From positions 392,001 to 456,000 of the forward strand of contig NZ_JAPWKB010000019.1 of NCBI RefSeq assembly GCF_028283785.1: a DNA stretch of 64,000 nucleotides, written 5' to 3'. Positions 24,675 to 33,716 of the stretch are shown here, piece after piece. A program made the translations under genes and the position numbers. The stretch is from Paraburkholderia sp. (lineage in GTDB: Bacteria > Pseudomonadota > Gammaproteobacteria > Burkholderiales > Burkholderiaceae). The notes beneath the pieces are model-generated. The model searched no databases. It was given only the letters and a program-made list of their open reading frames with translations, and was not told where the DNA came from. The number at the start of each line of letters is the position of its first letter. Position 1 is the stretch's first letter.

Positions 24675-25925
24675 TTACGCGGAATCTTTCAAAAACAGCG
24701 CCTGCAAGTCGTTCAGAAACGCCTGGCCCAACGGTGTCGGCGCGATCTTTTCGTGGTCGCGTGCGATCAGGCCGCGACGCTCCGCTTCCTGCAACGCGGG
24801 TTCGATCGATGTCATCGACATGCCGGTCCGTTCGATAAACCGGTGCACCGGAAAACCTTCGACCAGCCTCAGCGCGTTCAGCATGAATTCGAACGGCAGA
24901 TCGCGCGTGCCGACTTCGTTTTCTTCCTGAACCGCGTTGCCGAGCATCGCCTGTTCGATAAACGTGGTCGGATGCTTGTAGCGCGCCTGGCGCAACACGC
25001 GATTCGGAAACGACAGCTTCGTATGCGCGCCCGCACCGATCCCGAGATAGTCGCCGAAACGCCAGTAATTCAGATTGTGTTTGCTCTGCTTGTGCGGCAG
25101 CGCATACGCGGACACCTCGTAGCGCGCGTAGCCGGCGTCGGTGGTGCGTTCGTGAATCCAGTCCTGCATGTCCGCCGATGCGTCGTCGTCGGGTAGGGCG
25201 GGCGGAAATTTCGCAAACAGCGTGTTCGGTTCGAGCGTCAGGTGATACAGCGACAAATGCGGCGGCGCGAACGACAGCGCCGTATTCACGTCCGCCTGGC
25301 ATTCGGCGAGCGTCTGGCCGGGCAACGCGAACATCAGGTCGAGATTGAAATTGTCGAACGTGGTGGACGCGACTTCCACCGCGTGCCGCGCCTGCGCGGC
25401 GTCGTGAATCCGGCCGAGCGCCTTCAGATGCGCTTCGTTGAAACTCTGGATACCGACCGACAGACGATTCACGCCGCTCGCGCGAAACTGCGCGAACTTG
25501 TCGGCTTCGAACGTGCCGGGATTCGCTTCGAGCGTGATTTCGGCGTCGGCGTCGAGCGGCAGCAGCGCGCGGATATCGGACAGCATCCGGTCGAGTCCGC
25601 CCGCCGACAGCAAGCTCGGCGTGCCGCCGCCGATAAACACCGTATGCACCTGCCGTCCCCAGATCAGCGGCAACGCCTGTTCGAGATCGGCGCGCAACGC
25701 GTCGAGATATTCCGTCTCCGGAAACGTGTCGCCTTTCCACTCGTGCGAGTTGAAATCGCAATACGGACATTTGCGCACGCACCACGGAAAATGCACGTAC
25801 AACGCGAGCGGCGGCAACGACGTCAGGCGAATCCCGCCCGGCGACGTAAAGGCCTTGATCACGCCCGCGCCGTCCTGCGATGCGGAAGCAGGCGTCGCGG
25901 ACGACACCGGAACGATCGGAATCAC
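24675..25925 (-). CDS. hemW: Radical SAM heme chaperone HemW (coproporphyrinogen III oxidase-like)
   Basis: A 416-aa radical SAM protein. The [4Fe-4S] cluster motif is C49-VRK-C53-PY-C56 followed by DFNSHE, the HemW version. Further signatures are FIGGGTPSLLSAG and ITLEANPGT. The C-terminal HemW-type domain is complete. HemW inserts heme into target proteins rather than oxidising coproporphyrinogen. The GTG start at 25925 overlaps the rdgB stop (GTGA), indicating translational coupling; the next in-frame ATG is much further inside. Last gene of rph-rdgB-hemW. Confidence 0.95.
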   Translation of the reverse strand: MIPIVPVSSATPASASQDGAGVIKAFTSPGGIRLTSLPPLALYVHFPWCVRKCPYCDFNSHEWKGDTFPETEYLDALRADLEQALPLIWGRQVHTVFIGGGTPSLLSAGGLDRMLSDIRALLPLDADAEITLEANPGTFEADKFAQFRASGVNRLSVGIQSFNEAHLKALGRIHDAAQARHAVEVASTTFDNFNLDLMFALPGQTLAECQADVNTALSFAPPHLSLYHLTLEPNTLFAKFPPALPDDDASADMQDWIHERTTDAGYARYEVSAYALPHKQSKHNLNYWRFGDYLGIGAGAHTKLSFPNRVLRQARYKHPTTFIEQAMLGNAVQEENEVGTRDLPFEFMLNALRLVEGFPVHRFIERTGMSMTSIEPALQEAERRGLIARDHEKIAPTPLGQAFLNDLQALFLKDSA

Positions 25926-26572
25926 GCAACCTCCGTCAGACGCGCGAGCAGTTCGCGCAGCGCGATGGCCCGATGACTGCTGGCGTTTTTCACCGCAGGA
26001 TCGAGTTCGGCGGCGCTCGCGTTCAATGCGGGCAAAAAGAAGTACGGGTCGTAGCCGAAGCCGTTCGCGCCGCGCGGCGCGTCGAGCATTTCGCCATGCC
26101 AACGGCCTTCGGCGATCAGCGGTTCGGGGTCGTCGGCGTGACGCACGAGTACCAGCACGCAAAAATAATACGCACGACGATCGGTCTCGCCGCTCAACTG
26201 TTCGACGACGCGCGCGTTGTTCGCCGCGTCGGATTTCTCGCCGCCCGCGCGTTGCGCGTAGCGCGCCGAATAGACGCCCGGCGCGCCGCGCAATGCGCGC
26301 ACGCACAAACCGGAGTCGTCGGCGAGCGCGGGCAGGCCGGTCAGTTTCGCCGCATGACGCGCCTTGGCCAGCGCGTTTTCGACGAAGGTGACATGCGGCT
26401 CTTCGGCTTCCGGCACATTCAGCGCGCCTTGCGGAATCAGCTCGATACCGGCGGCATCGAGCAGCGCGGCGAATTCGCGCAGTTTGCCCGCGTTGTTCGA
26501 CGCGAGCACGACCTTCCCCAGGGACGACGATGGCTGCCCCGGCGACATCCGGTCGTTGTGCAGATCGCTCAC
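25922..26572 (-). CDS. rdgB: RdgB/HAM1 family non-canonical purine NTP pyrophosphatase
   Basis: A 216-aa enzyme that hydrolyses dITP/ITP and XTP to keep them out of nucleic acids. The N-terminal nucleotide-binding motif is VLASNNAGKLREF, the catalytic Asp region ALADDSGLCVRAL, and the C-terminal NGFGYDPYFF and ASSHRAIALREL are all present. It starts with GTG at 26572 overlapping the rph stop (GTGA); an internal ATG eight codons later is an alternative. Normal family length apart from a short Ser/Pro-rich N-terminal extension. Confidence 0.95.
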   Translation of the reverse strand: MSDLHNDRMSPGQPSSSLGKVVLASNNAGKLREFAALLDAAGIELIPQGALNVPEAEEPHVTFVENALAKARHAAKLTGLPALADDSGLCVRALRGAPGVYSARYAQRAGGEKSDAANNARVVEQLSGETDRRAYYFCVLVLVRHADDPEPLIAEGRWHGEMLDAPRGANGFGYDPYFFLPALNASAAELDPAVKNASSHRAIALRELLARLTEVA

Positions 26573-27309
26573 GCCGACACTCCCAGCGCGGCTTTCTGCT
26601 TCTCGACGAGCGTGGCGATGCCGTCGCTGGCGAGGTCGAGCAACGCGTTCATTTCGTCACGCGAGAACGGCACGCCTTCGGCGGTGCCCTGGATCTCGAC
26701 GAAGCCGCCCGCGCCGGTCATCACGACATTCATGTCGGTGTCGCACTGCGAATCTTCGTCGTAGTCGAGGTCGAGAACCGGCAGGCCGTTGTACACGCCG
26801 ACCGAAATCGCCGCGACGTAGTCGGTGATCGGCGATTCGGTCAGCTTGCCGCTCGCGAGCAGTTTCGACACGGCGTCGTGCGCGGCGACGAATGCGCCGG
26901 TGATGCTCGCGGTGCGCGTGCCGCCGTCGGCCTGGATCACGTCGCAGTCGATATTCAGCGTGCGCGCGCCGAGTTTCTCCAGATCGAACACCGAACGCAG
27001 CGCGCGCCCGATCAGACGCTGGATTTCCTGGGTGCGGCCGGTCTGCTTGCCGCGTGCGGCTTCGCGGTCGTTGCGGGTATTGGTGGCGCGCGGCAGCATG
27101 CCGTATTCGGCGGTCAGCCAGCCTTGTCCGCGGTCGCGCAGAAAGCCCGGAACCGTCTCGGCGATGCTCGCCGTGCAGATCACTTTGGTGTCGCCGAATT
27201 CGACCAGCACCGAGCCCTCCGCGTGCTTCGTGTAATGGCGCGTGATGCGGACTTCGCGCAACTGGTTGGCGCGGCGGCCGCTGGGGCGTTGGGTGGTCGT
27301 GTCGTTCAT
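26569..27309 (-). CDS. rph: Ribonuclease PH
   Basis: A 246-aa phosphorolytic 3'-5' exoribonuclease that trims tRNA 3' ends. Signatures: the N-terminal RPSGRRANQLREVRIT, GDTKVICTASI, EYGMLPRATNTRNDREAARG and DCDVIQADGGTRTASITG. The ATG at 27309 gives the usual family start. It is the first gene of rph-rdgB-hemW, transcribed away from yicC with 209 bases between. Confidence 0.97.
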   Translation of the reverse strand: MNDTTTQRPSGRRANQLREVRITRHYTKHAEGSVLVEFGDTKVICTASIAETVPGFLRDRGQGWLTAEYGMLPRATNTRNDREAARGKQTGRTQEIQRLIGRALRSVFDLEKLGARTLNIDCDVIQADGGTRTASITGAFVAAHDAVSKLLASGKLTESPITDYVAAISVGVYNGLPVLDLDYDEDSQCDTDMNVVMTGAGGFVEIQGTAEGVPFSRDEMNALLDLASDGIATLVEKQKAALGVSA

Positions 27310-27518
27310 CGTGGACGGTGCTCGAAAAGGGCGGAAGGGAATCCCTGATTTTACCGCCGATCGCGTTCTCCGTCGGGCGCGCCGATGGCCGCGCGCAGCG
27401 GGCCTCTCCGTCAAAAATGGGATAATGCTTTTTCCACGCCTCGCGTCTCGTACACGCCAGGCGCCTCGAATCCAGCGGCCATCCCGTCCGGGACCCGGCC
27501 TTTATCGCGAGACTAACG

Positions 27519-28442
27519 ATGATCTACAGCATGACGGGCTATGCGAGCGCCACGCGCGAACTCGTAGCCGCCACCGGCAGCGGTGGCGTGAGCGTGTCGG
27601 TGGAACTGCGCACGGTGAATTCGCGCTTCCTCGATCTGAACTTCCGGATGCCCGAAGACGTGCGCGTCTGTGAGCCGACGCTGCGCGAAATGTTGATGAA
27701 CAAGCTGTCGCGCGGCAAGGTCGATATCCGTATCAATCTGCAGCGTAGCGAACAGACGGCGAACGCCGGTGCGATCAATAAAGAAGCGCTGACGCAACTC
27801 GCGCTGCTGGAGCGCACGGTGCTGTCGGGCTTCCCGGAAGCGGGCCGTCTGCGTACCGGTGAAATCCTGCGTTGGCCGGGCGTGCTGGCCGAAAGCAGCG
27901 TTGCGCCGGAACTGCTGCGCGATGCGGTGCTCGCATGCGGCAAGCAGGCCATTACCGAGCTGATCGACGTGCGCGCACGCGAAGGTGCGCAGCTCGCCAC
28001 GATGCTGCTCGCGAACGTCACCGAGATGGAAGCGATCGTCACGAAGATCACGCCGCTCGTGCCGGAACTGATCGCGAAGCATCAGCAGAAAATCGTCGAA
28101 CGCTTGCAGGAAGCGCTTGGAATCGCCGCGCCGGATCAGGCCGCGACGATCGTCTCGCGTGAAGAAATCAACGAACGGATCCGTCAGGAAGTGACGATGT
28201 ACGGGATCCGGATCGACATCGCCGAAGAACTGTCGCGACTGACCGCGCACCTGAACGAAACACGTCACGTGATCGAGAAGGGCGGCAAGGTCGGCAAGCG
28301 GCTCGACTTCATGATGCAGGAACTGAACCGCGAAGCGAATACGCTCGGTTCGAAGGCGGCCGCGAAAGAACTCGCGGATTCGTCGATGACCTTGAAGCTG
28401 CTCATCGAACAGATGCGTGAGCAGGTACAAAACCTCGAATAA
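27519..28442 (+). CDS. yicC: YicC/YloC family endoribonuclease
   Basis: A 307-aa protein of the YicC/YloC family. The N-terminus MIYSMTGYASATRE is diagnostic, as are LRTVNSRFLDLNFRMPED and the C-terminal GKRLDFMMQELNREANTLGSK. E. coli YicC is reported as an endoribonuclease acting with PNPase on a small RNA. It is followed by gmk after 18 bases, as in many proteobacteria. Confidence 0.95.
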   Translation: MIYSMTGYASATRELVAATGSGGVSVSVELRTVNSRFLDLNFRMPEDVRVCEPTLREMLMNKLSRGKVDIRINLQRSEQTANAGAINKEALTQLALLERTVLSGFPEAGRLRTGEILRWPGVLAESSVAPELLRDAVLACGKQAITELIDVRAREGAQLATMLLANVTEMEAIVTKITPLVPELIAKHQQKIVERLQEALGIAAPDQAATIVSREEINERIRQEVTMYGIRIDIAEELSRLTAHLNETRHVIEKGGKVGKRLDFMMQELNREANTLGSKAAAKELADSSMTLKLLIEQMREQVQNLE

Positions 28443-28460
28443 GGCTGGAGTGACACAGGC

Positions 28461-29141
28461 ATGACCGAATCCACACGCGACGGCGCCGCGCCGCGCAACC
28501 CGTATGCCGGCGCATATCCCGGCAATCTGTTCATGGTCGTCGCGCCTTCGGGCGCGGGCAAGTCGACGCTCGTGAATGCATTGCTCGCGGGCGACGCCGC
28601 GATCCGTCTGTCGATCTCGTACACGACGCGTCCGCCGCGTCCGAAAGAGCAGGACGGTGAGCATTACCACTTCACCACCGTCGAAGATTTCATGACGCGC
28701 CACGATTCGGGCGAGTTCCTCGAAAGCGCGGAAGTGCACGGCAATTACTACGGCACGTCGCGCGTGTGGATCGAGCAGCAGATGAAAAGCGGCCATGACG
28801 TGCTGCTCGAAATCGACTGGCAGGGTGCGCAGCAGGTAAAGAAACAGTTTCACAATGCCGTCGAAATTTTTATCCTGCCGCCGTCGCTGGAAGCGCTCGA
28901 AGAGCGTCTGAAAAAGCGCGGCCAGGACGAGCCGAACGTCATCACGCGTCGCCTGCTGGCAGCGGGTGGCGAGATGGCGCACGCAGCCGAAGCCGAGTAC
29001 GTCGTGATCAACGAAAACTTCGATCGCGCGCTGGCTGAATTGCGTTGCCTCGTCGGCGCGACGCGCTCGCGCTTCGCATCGCAATACGCACGTCACACGC
29101 AGCTTTTCATGCAGCTCGGGATTCACCTTCCGCACGCCTGA
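28461..29141 (+). CDS. gmk: Guanylate kinase
   Basis: A 226-aa enzyme that phosphorylates GMP to GDP. The P-loop is APSGAGKSTL near residue 30, the GMP-binding region has SYTTRPPRPKEQDGEHYHF, and EIDWQGAQQVK is the conserved Walker B-like region. An N-terminal extension of about 20 residues is common in Burkholderia. It lies directly upstream of rpoZ and spoT, linking GMP/GDP supply with (p)ppGpp metabolism. Confidence 0.97.
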   Translation: MTESTRDGAAPRNPYAGAYPGNLFMVVAPSGAGKSTLVNALLAGDAAIRLSISYTTRPPRPKEQDGEHYHFTTVEDFMTRHDSGEFLESAEVHGNYYGTSRVWIEQQMKSGHDVLLEIDWQGAQQVKKQFHNAVEIFILPPSLEALEERLKKRGQDEPNVITRRLLAAGGEMAHAAEAEYVVINENFDRALAELRCLVGATRSRFASQYARHTQLFMQLGIHLPHA

Positions 29142-29203
29142 TCGCGGCGGGGTGGTGAGCACATAAGGTAGAATAAGCAGCATACTGAGAAGGAAAACCG
29201 AAC

Positions 29204-29407
29204 ATGGCCCGTATTACCGTCGAAGACTGTCTGAAACAGATCCCGAACCGCTTCGAACTGGCGCTTGCCGCAACGTATCGCGCACGTCAGCTCGCACAAG
29301 GCCACACGCCGAAGATCGAAAGCCGCGACAAGCCTACCGTCGTTGCGTTGCGCGAAATCGCAGCCGGTCAGGTCGGTGTCGAAATGCTGAAGAAGGTGCC
29401 GGTTTAA
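29204..29407 (+). CDS. rpoZ: DNA-directed RNA polymerase subunit omega
   Basis: A 67-aa omega subunit with the standard start [20 protein letters not shown] and the conserved [15 protein letters not shown]. Omega helps assemble RNA polymerase and forms part of a ppGpp-binding site. Standard gmk-rpoZ-spoT order. The AAGGA Shine-Dalgarno lies before the ATG. Confidence 0.98.
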
Positions 29408-29484
29408 GGCGCTTCGTCGTTTCGTTTTAGTTTGTGTAACCATCACGCGTGCAGAACGGCATCCCACCCGCTACGGAGGCGACC

Positions 29485-31866
29485 ATGAGCACTACCCCGC
29501 CCGCCGCCACGGAAGTGGAGCACATTGACCATGACGGTCACGAAGGCGATTCGCCTTCGTCTGCACGCAAGTACATCGACGCGGTCCTCGAACAGTCGTT
29601 TCGCCATCTGTTCGGGCCGACCGCGACGCCGGAGAAGCCACGCCGGCATGACGTCGTTTCGATCGCCAAACTGACTACGATGCTCGCCGGCTATCTGTCG
29701 CCGGAAGAGATCAAGGACGTCAAGGCCGCGTTCCACTTCAGCGACGAAGCCCACCTCGGCCAGTACCGGCAGAGCGGCGAACCCTACATCACCCATCCTG
29801 TCGCCGTCGCGGAAACCTGCGCCGGCTGGAAGCTCGACGCCCAGTCGATCATGGCCGCGCTGCTGCACGACGTGATGGAAGACCAGGGCGTCACCAAGGC
29901 CGAACTCGCCGAGCGCTTCGGCGCGAAGGTCGCGGAACTGGTCGACGGTCTGTCGAAGCTCGACAAGATGGAATTCCGCAGCCGCGAGGAAGCGCAGGCG
30001 GAAAACTTCCGCAAGATGCTGCTCGCGATGGCGCGCGACGTCCGCGTGATTCTCGTGAAGCTCGCCGACCGTCTGCACAACATGCGCACGCTCGGTGCGG
30101 TGCCGCCGGAAAAGCGTCGGCGGGTGGCGCGCGAGACGCTGGATATCTACGCGCCCATCGCGCACCGGCTCGGTCTGAACAATACGTATCGCGAGTTGCA
30201 GGATCTGAGCTTCGCGAACTTCAACCCGCACCGTTACGCGACGCTCGAAAAAGCGGTCAAGGCGGCGCGCGGCAACCGGCGTGAAGTGGTCGGCAAGATC
30301 CTCGAATCGGTGCAGCGCGCAATCGGCGATGCGAAGCTCGACGCCGAAGTCACCGGCCGCGAGAAAACCATCTTCAGTATCTACAAGAAGATGCGCGACA
30401 AGCAGTTGTCGTTCTCGCAGGTGCTCGACGTCTACGGCTTTCGCGTGGTGGTCGATAGCGCGCTCGAATGCTATACGGGCATTGGTGCGCTGCATGCGCT
30501 GTACAAGCCGGTGCCGGGCAAGTTCAAGGACTACATCGCGATCCCGAAGGTGAACGGCTATCAGTCGCTGCACACCACGCTGGTCGGTCCGTTCGGCGCA
30601 CCGATCGAGTTTCAGGTGCGCACGCGCAAGATGCACGAGATCGCCGAAGCGGGCGTGGCCGCGCACTGGTTGTACAAGAACGGCGGCGCCGATCTGAACG
30701 ACGTGCAAAAGCGCGCGCATCAGTGGCTGAAGTCGCTGCTCGACATCCAGAGCGAAGCCGGCGATTCGAGCGAATTCCTCGAACACGTGAAGATCGATCT
30801 GTTCCCGGATGCGGTCTACGTGTTCACGCCGAAGTCGCGGATCATGGCGCTGCCGCGCGGCGCCACCGCACTCGACTTCGCGTATTCGATCCACAGCGAC
30901 CTGGGCAACCAGTGCGTCGCCGTGAAGATCAACAACGAACTGCTGCCGCTGCGCACCGAGCTGAAGAGTGGCGATATCGTCGAAGTGATTACCGCGCCGT
31001 ACTCGAAACCGAATCCCGCGTGGCTCGGCTTCGTGCGAACCGGTAAGGCGCGTTCGGCCATTCGCCATTATCTGAAGACGATGCGTCTGAACGAATCCGT
31101 CCAGCTGGGCGAGCGTCTGGTCGATCAGGCGTTGAAGGGTTACGGCCTGGCGTTGTCGGGCGTGACGCCGGAAACGTGGGAAAAGCTCGTGCAGTGGACG
31201 GGCAACAAGAATCGTCAGGAGATTTTCGCCGACATCGGGCTCGGCCGACGCGTAGCGGCGGTGATGGCCAAGCGCATCGAAGTGCTGATGTCCGGCCGCG
31301 ATGCCGACGACGACAGCGGGCGCGAGCATGGTCACGTGTCGCATGCGCCGCCGGTGGTGATTACCGGCACCGAAGGGATGTCGGTGCAACTGTCCGCGTG
31401 CTGCCGCCCCATTCCGGGCGACGACATCATGGGCTATATCGGCATCGGTCTCGGCATGGCGATTCACACTACGGATTGCCGCGTCGCTCAACGTATTCAC
31501 CGTCGCGATCCGGGCCGCTGGATCGACGTCGCGTGGGCGCCGCAACCGGGCCGTCTGTTCGACGTCGCGGTGAAGGTGCTGGTCAAGAATACGAAGGGCG
31601 TGTTCGCGCGTGTCGCGGCGGATATCACGTCGGCGGATGCGAACATCGTCCACATCGCCATGGACGAAGATCTGTCGCAGGAATCCACGGTATTGCGCTT
31701 CGTGATCCAGGTCAGCGACCGCGTGCATCTGGCCAACGTGATGCGTCGGGTGCGAACCAATCCGGACGTGATGCGCATCGCGCGCGAGCGGCCGAGCGAG
31801 GAAGGGCATCACCGTCACGATGGCGGCACCGGCATGCGGATCGACCGCGAACGCGCGGATTACTGA
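29485..31866 (+). CDS. spoT: Bifunctional (p)ppGpp synthetase/hydrolase SpoT
   Basis: A 793-aa RelA/SpoT homologue. The N-terminal HD hydrolase domain is intact (His128-Asp129 in LLHDVMED), followed by the synthetase domain with GREKTIFSIYKKM and GKFKDYIAIPKVNGYQ, a TGS domain (RIMALPRGATALDFAY), a zinc-finger/helical part (SVQLSACCRPIPGDD) and a C-terminal ACT domain (ending near DVMRIAR). The intact HD motif says it can hydrolyse as well as make the alarmone. The ATG at 29485 has a GGAGG ribosome site; a GTG at 29449 is an alternative. Confidence 0.97.
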   Translation: MSTTPPAATEVEHIDHDGHEGDSPSSARKYIDAVLEQSFRHLFGPTATPEKPRRHDVVSIAKLTTMLAGYLSPEEIKDVKAAFHFSDEAHLGQYRQSGEPYITHPVAVAETCAGWKLDAQSIMAALLHDVMEDQGVTKAELAERFGAKVAELVDGLSKLDKMEFRSREEAQAENFRKMLLAMARDVRVILVKLADRLHNMRTLGAVPPEKRRRVARETLDIYAPIAHRLGLNNTYRELQDLSFANFNPHRYATLEKAVKAARGNRREVVGKILESVQRAIGDAKLDAEVTGREKTIFSIYKKMRDKQLSFSQVLDVYGFRVVVDSALECYTGIGALHALYKPVPGKFKDYIAIPKVNGYQSLHTTLVGPFGAPIEFQVRTRKMHEIAEAGVAAHWLYKNGGADLNDVQKRAHQWLKSLLDIQSEAGDSSEFLEHVKIDLFPDAVYVFTPKSRIMALPRGATALDFAYSIHSDLGNQCVAVKINNELLPLRTELKSGDIVEVITAPYSKPNPAWLGFVRTGKARSAIRHYLKTMRLNESVQLGERLVDQALKGYGLALSGVTPETWEKLVQWTGNKNRQEIFADIGLGRRVAAVMAKRIEVLMSGRDADDDSGREHGHVSHAPPVVITGTEGMSVQLSACCRPIPGDDIMGYIGIGLGMAIHTTDCRVAQRIHRRDPGRWIDVAWAPQPGRLFDVAVKVLVKNTKGVFARVAADITSADANIVHIAMDEDLSQESTVLRFVIQVSDRVHLANVMRRVRTNPDVMRIARERPSEEGHHRHDGGTGMRIDRERADY

Positions 31867-31905
31867 TTCCGTATTTGCATTCCGTTCCGGTTGATCGAAG
31901 CATCG

Positions 31906-31934
31906 AAGGCCGCGTCACTGACGCGGCCTTTTTA
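31906..31934 (+). terminator. Terminator of gmk-rpoZ-spoT
   Basis: Perfect 10-bp stem AAGGCCGCGT / ACGCGGCCTT, loop CACTG, then a T run, 40 bases after the spoT stop. Confidence 0.9.
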
Positions 31935-32042
31935 TTGCTTGTTCGATTGTCGAAGGAATGGCTGTGATCGCGGGCCGGGTTCCAATGCGTCTGAACCCGC
32001 GCGTCAGCCGGCAGTCTCACGTGAATCTTTAGGGGGAACGCA

Positions 32043-32531
32043 ATGAACGTATCGGATTTGAACGGCGTGGCGCTCGACTATTGGGTCGCGCGCAGCCTGC
32101 ACGACTTCGTGCGCGAGATCCACTTCACCGACAGCGGCGAAACCGTGGCGATTCGCGGCAGCGATCGCGGACGCGCGTGGGACGGACGCTTCACGCCTTC
32201 GACGTCGTGGGAAGCGGCGGCGTCGGTGCTCGAGCGTGCGCAACGGCTTGAATTACGCGAGCGGGCGAGCCACGGCGAGTCGCATTGCGTCGCGGATTTC
32301 GAAGGCGGGCATCGGACGGTAGAAGGTCGCGGCGATTCGTTGCGGATCGCGTTGTTGCGGGCGTTTGTCGCGAGTCGCTTCGGCGATAGTGTGGACGATG
32401 TCTTGCATCAGGCGCAGGCGCTGGTCGGCGTGCGCGCGGAACCGATCGGTGAGCAGACCGCCGTCCGTTCAGTCGAAGATATTCCGACACCCGATGGCAA
32501 GATTGGGGACATTCAGTCGGCGCCGCGTTGA
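32043..32531 (+). CDS. Phage NinX-like protein (DUF2591 family)
   Basis: A 162-aa protein whose first 60 residues match the NinX/DUF2591 family of lambdoid phages (MNVSDLNGVALDYWVARSL, then the tryptophan-containing TPSTSWEAAASVLER). The second half is less conserved. NinX lies in the nin region of lambda-like phages and has no firmly known role. No other phage gene lies nearby, so it is either a domesticated gene or the last relic of a prophage that used the adjacent tRNA-Arg. The AGGGGGAAC Shine-Dalgarno before the ATG suggests it is expressed. Confidence 0.75.
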   Translation: MNVSDLNGVALDYWVARSLHDFVREIHFTDSGETVAIRGSDRGRAWDGRFTPSTSWEAAASVLERAQRLELRERASHGESHCVADFEGGHRTVEGRGDSLRIALLRAFVASRFGDSVDDVLHQAQALVGVRAEPIGEQTAVRSVEDIPTPDGKIGDIQSAPR

Positions 32532-32585
32532 ACGGGCACTGTGATCGACTAACGCGACGTGTGGAAAAACCGTCGCAGAAAAGAT

Positions 32586-32613
32586 AAAGGGCCTTCCGTT
32601 TGGAAGGCCCTTT
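32586..32613 (-). terminator. Terminator of first tRNA-Arg(ACG)
   Basis: Perfect 12-bp stem AAAGGGCCTTCC / GGAAGGCCCTTT with loop GTTT, just past the tRNA 3' end on the minus strand. Confidence 0.85.
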
Positions 32614-32618
32614 AAGGG

Positions 32619-32695
32619 TGGTGCGGCTGGCAGGATTCGAACCCACGACCCCTTGGTTCGTAGCCAAGTACTCTATCCAACTGAGCTACAGCCGC
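32619..32695 (-). tRNA. tRNA-Arg(ACG), copy 1
   Basis: A 77-nt tRNA on the minus strand. Acceptor GCGGCTG / CAGCCGC, discriminator A and encoded CCA. The anticodon loop CTACGAA gives ACG (plus-strand CGT at 32659-32661); the A is edited to inosine to read CGU/CGC/CGA. It is identical to the second copy 190 bases away and each has its own terminator. Confidence 0.97.
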
Positions 32696-32775
32696 ACGCT
32701 AAAACTAAACAACTGATTCTGCTTGCTGTCTTTCAACAGCGCGGATTGCGATGAATGCAAACCCGGTGAAACGGA

Positions 32776-32799
32776 AGGGCCTCCCCGGAGGGAGGCCCT
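32776..32799 (-). terminator. Terminator of second tRNA-Arg(ACG)
   Basis: Stem AGGGCCTCCC / GGGAGGCCCT with a short CGGA loop, immediately downstream of the second tRNA-Arg on the minus strand. Confidence 0.8.
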
Positions 32800-32808
32800 C
32801 TTAATAAG

Positions 32809-32885
32809 TGGTGCGGCTGGCAGGATTCGAACCCACGACCCCTTGGTTCGTAGCCAAGTACTCTATCCAACTGAGCTACAGCCGC
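32809..32885 (-). tRNA. tRNA-Arg(ACG), copy 2
   Basis: Identical in sequence to copy 1 over the whole tRNA and a few flanking bases. Anticodon ACG (plus-strand CGT at 32849-32851). The pair is transcribed on the minus strand, each copy with its own hairpin, showing a local duplication of tRNA plus terminator with divergence of the terminator stem. Confidence 0.97.
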
Positions 32886-33007
32886 ACGCAGAAACGAGAT
32901 TATAGGCAAGTCCCACCAAAAATGGAAGCCCCTTCTGCGATTTGTCTGATTGGCCCAATCGTGTACCCTTGCTAGGCAGTAGTTTCGCTGCAGTCGAACG
33001 GATCATC

Positions 33008-33577
33008 ATGAACAAGGCCTTTGTTAAAGAGTCGAGCGAAGAGAACGACGACGATCTCGACGCCGCCCAACCGGCCATGCCGCCGGGCACGAAGAATTAC
33101 ATCACGCCGCCGGGTTATCGACGGATGCGCGATGAGTTGCTGCATCTGATCGACGAGGCGCGGCCGGAGGTCGTGAAGCTGGTGTCGTGGGCGGCGTCGA
33201 ACGGCGATCGCTCGGAGAACGGCGATTACATCTACGGCAAGCGTCGTCTGCGCGAAATAGACCGGCGTATCCGCTTTCTGACCAAGCGGCTCGATCTCGC
33301 GGAAGTGGTGGACAGCAGCCGTCAGGAGAACATCGATCAGGTGTTCTTCGGTGCGACCGTCGAGTATTCGACGGAAGACGGCGAGGCGCATACGGTGACG
33401 ATCGTCGGTGTCGACGAGGTCGATCTGGATCGCGGGCACGTCAGCTGGATTTCGCCGGTTGCGCGCGCGCTGCTGAAGGCGAAGATCGGCGATCAGGTGA
33501 CGCTCTATACGCCCGTAGGACAGGAGCCGATCGAGGTGCTCGACGTCACGTATCCGCCGCCGGACGAGGGCGGCTGA
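33008..33577 (+). CDS. greB: Transcription elongation factor GreB
   Basis: A 189-aa GreA/GreB-family factor that rescues backtracked RNA polymerase by stimulating transcript cleavage. The coiled-coil hairpin with the acidic tip is visible (SNGDRSENGDYIYGKRRLREIDRRI), a GreB-type signature, followed by the FKBP-like C-terminal domain (VSWISPVARALLKAKIGDQV). An N-terminal acidic extension of about 30 residues is present. In many Burkholderia greB follows spoT, as here with the tRNA-Arg genes in between. Confidence 0.95.
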   Translation: MNKAFVKESSEENDDDLDAAQPAMPPGTKNYITPPGYRRMRDELLHLIDEARPEVVKLVSWAASNGDRSENGDYIYGKRRLREIDRRIRFLTKRLDLAEVVDSSRQENIDQVFFGATVEYSTEDGEAHTVTIVGVDEVDLDRGHVSWISPVARALLKAKIGDQVTLYTPVGQEPIEVLDVTYPPPDEGG

Positions 33578-33664
33578 CGCGCGCTGATGGGCCGACGCGG
33601 GCTGTGTGGGTTCGCGGTGATGCATTCACGGTCGCACGTATCAACGCATCGTCTGCGAGACCAT

Positions 33665-33692
33665 AAAAAAAGGCGCCCGAGGGCGCCTTTTT
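33665..33692. terminator. Bidirectional terminator between greB and porin
   Basis: AAAAAAAGGCGCCC then GA then GGGCGCCTTTTT: a strong stem flanked by A and T runs, so it can stop transcripts from both convergent genes. Confidence 0.9.
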
Positions 33693-33716
33693 CATACTGC
33701 GGATACTGCTCGCAGC

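Noticed and set aside
29443..31818. A 791-codon open frame on the minus strand
   Set aside because: Antisense of spoT with typical high-GC shadow composition (Arg, His, Val); spoT itself is complete.
32619..32885. Paired 80-bp repeats as a possible mobile-element or CRISPR signature
   Set aside because: Both copies are complete tRNA-Arg genes with their own terminators.
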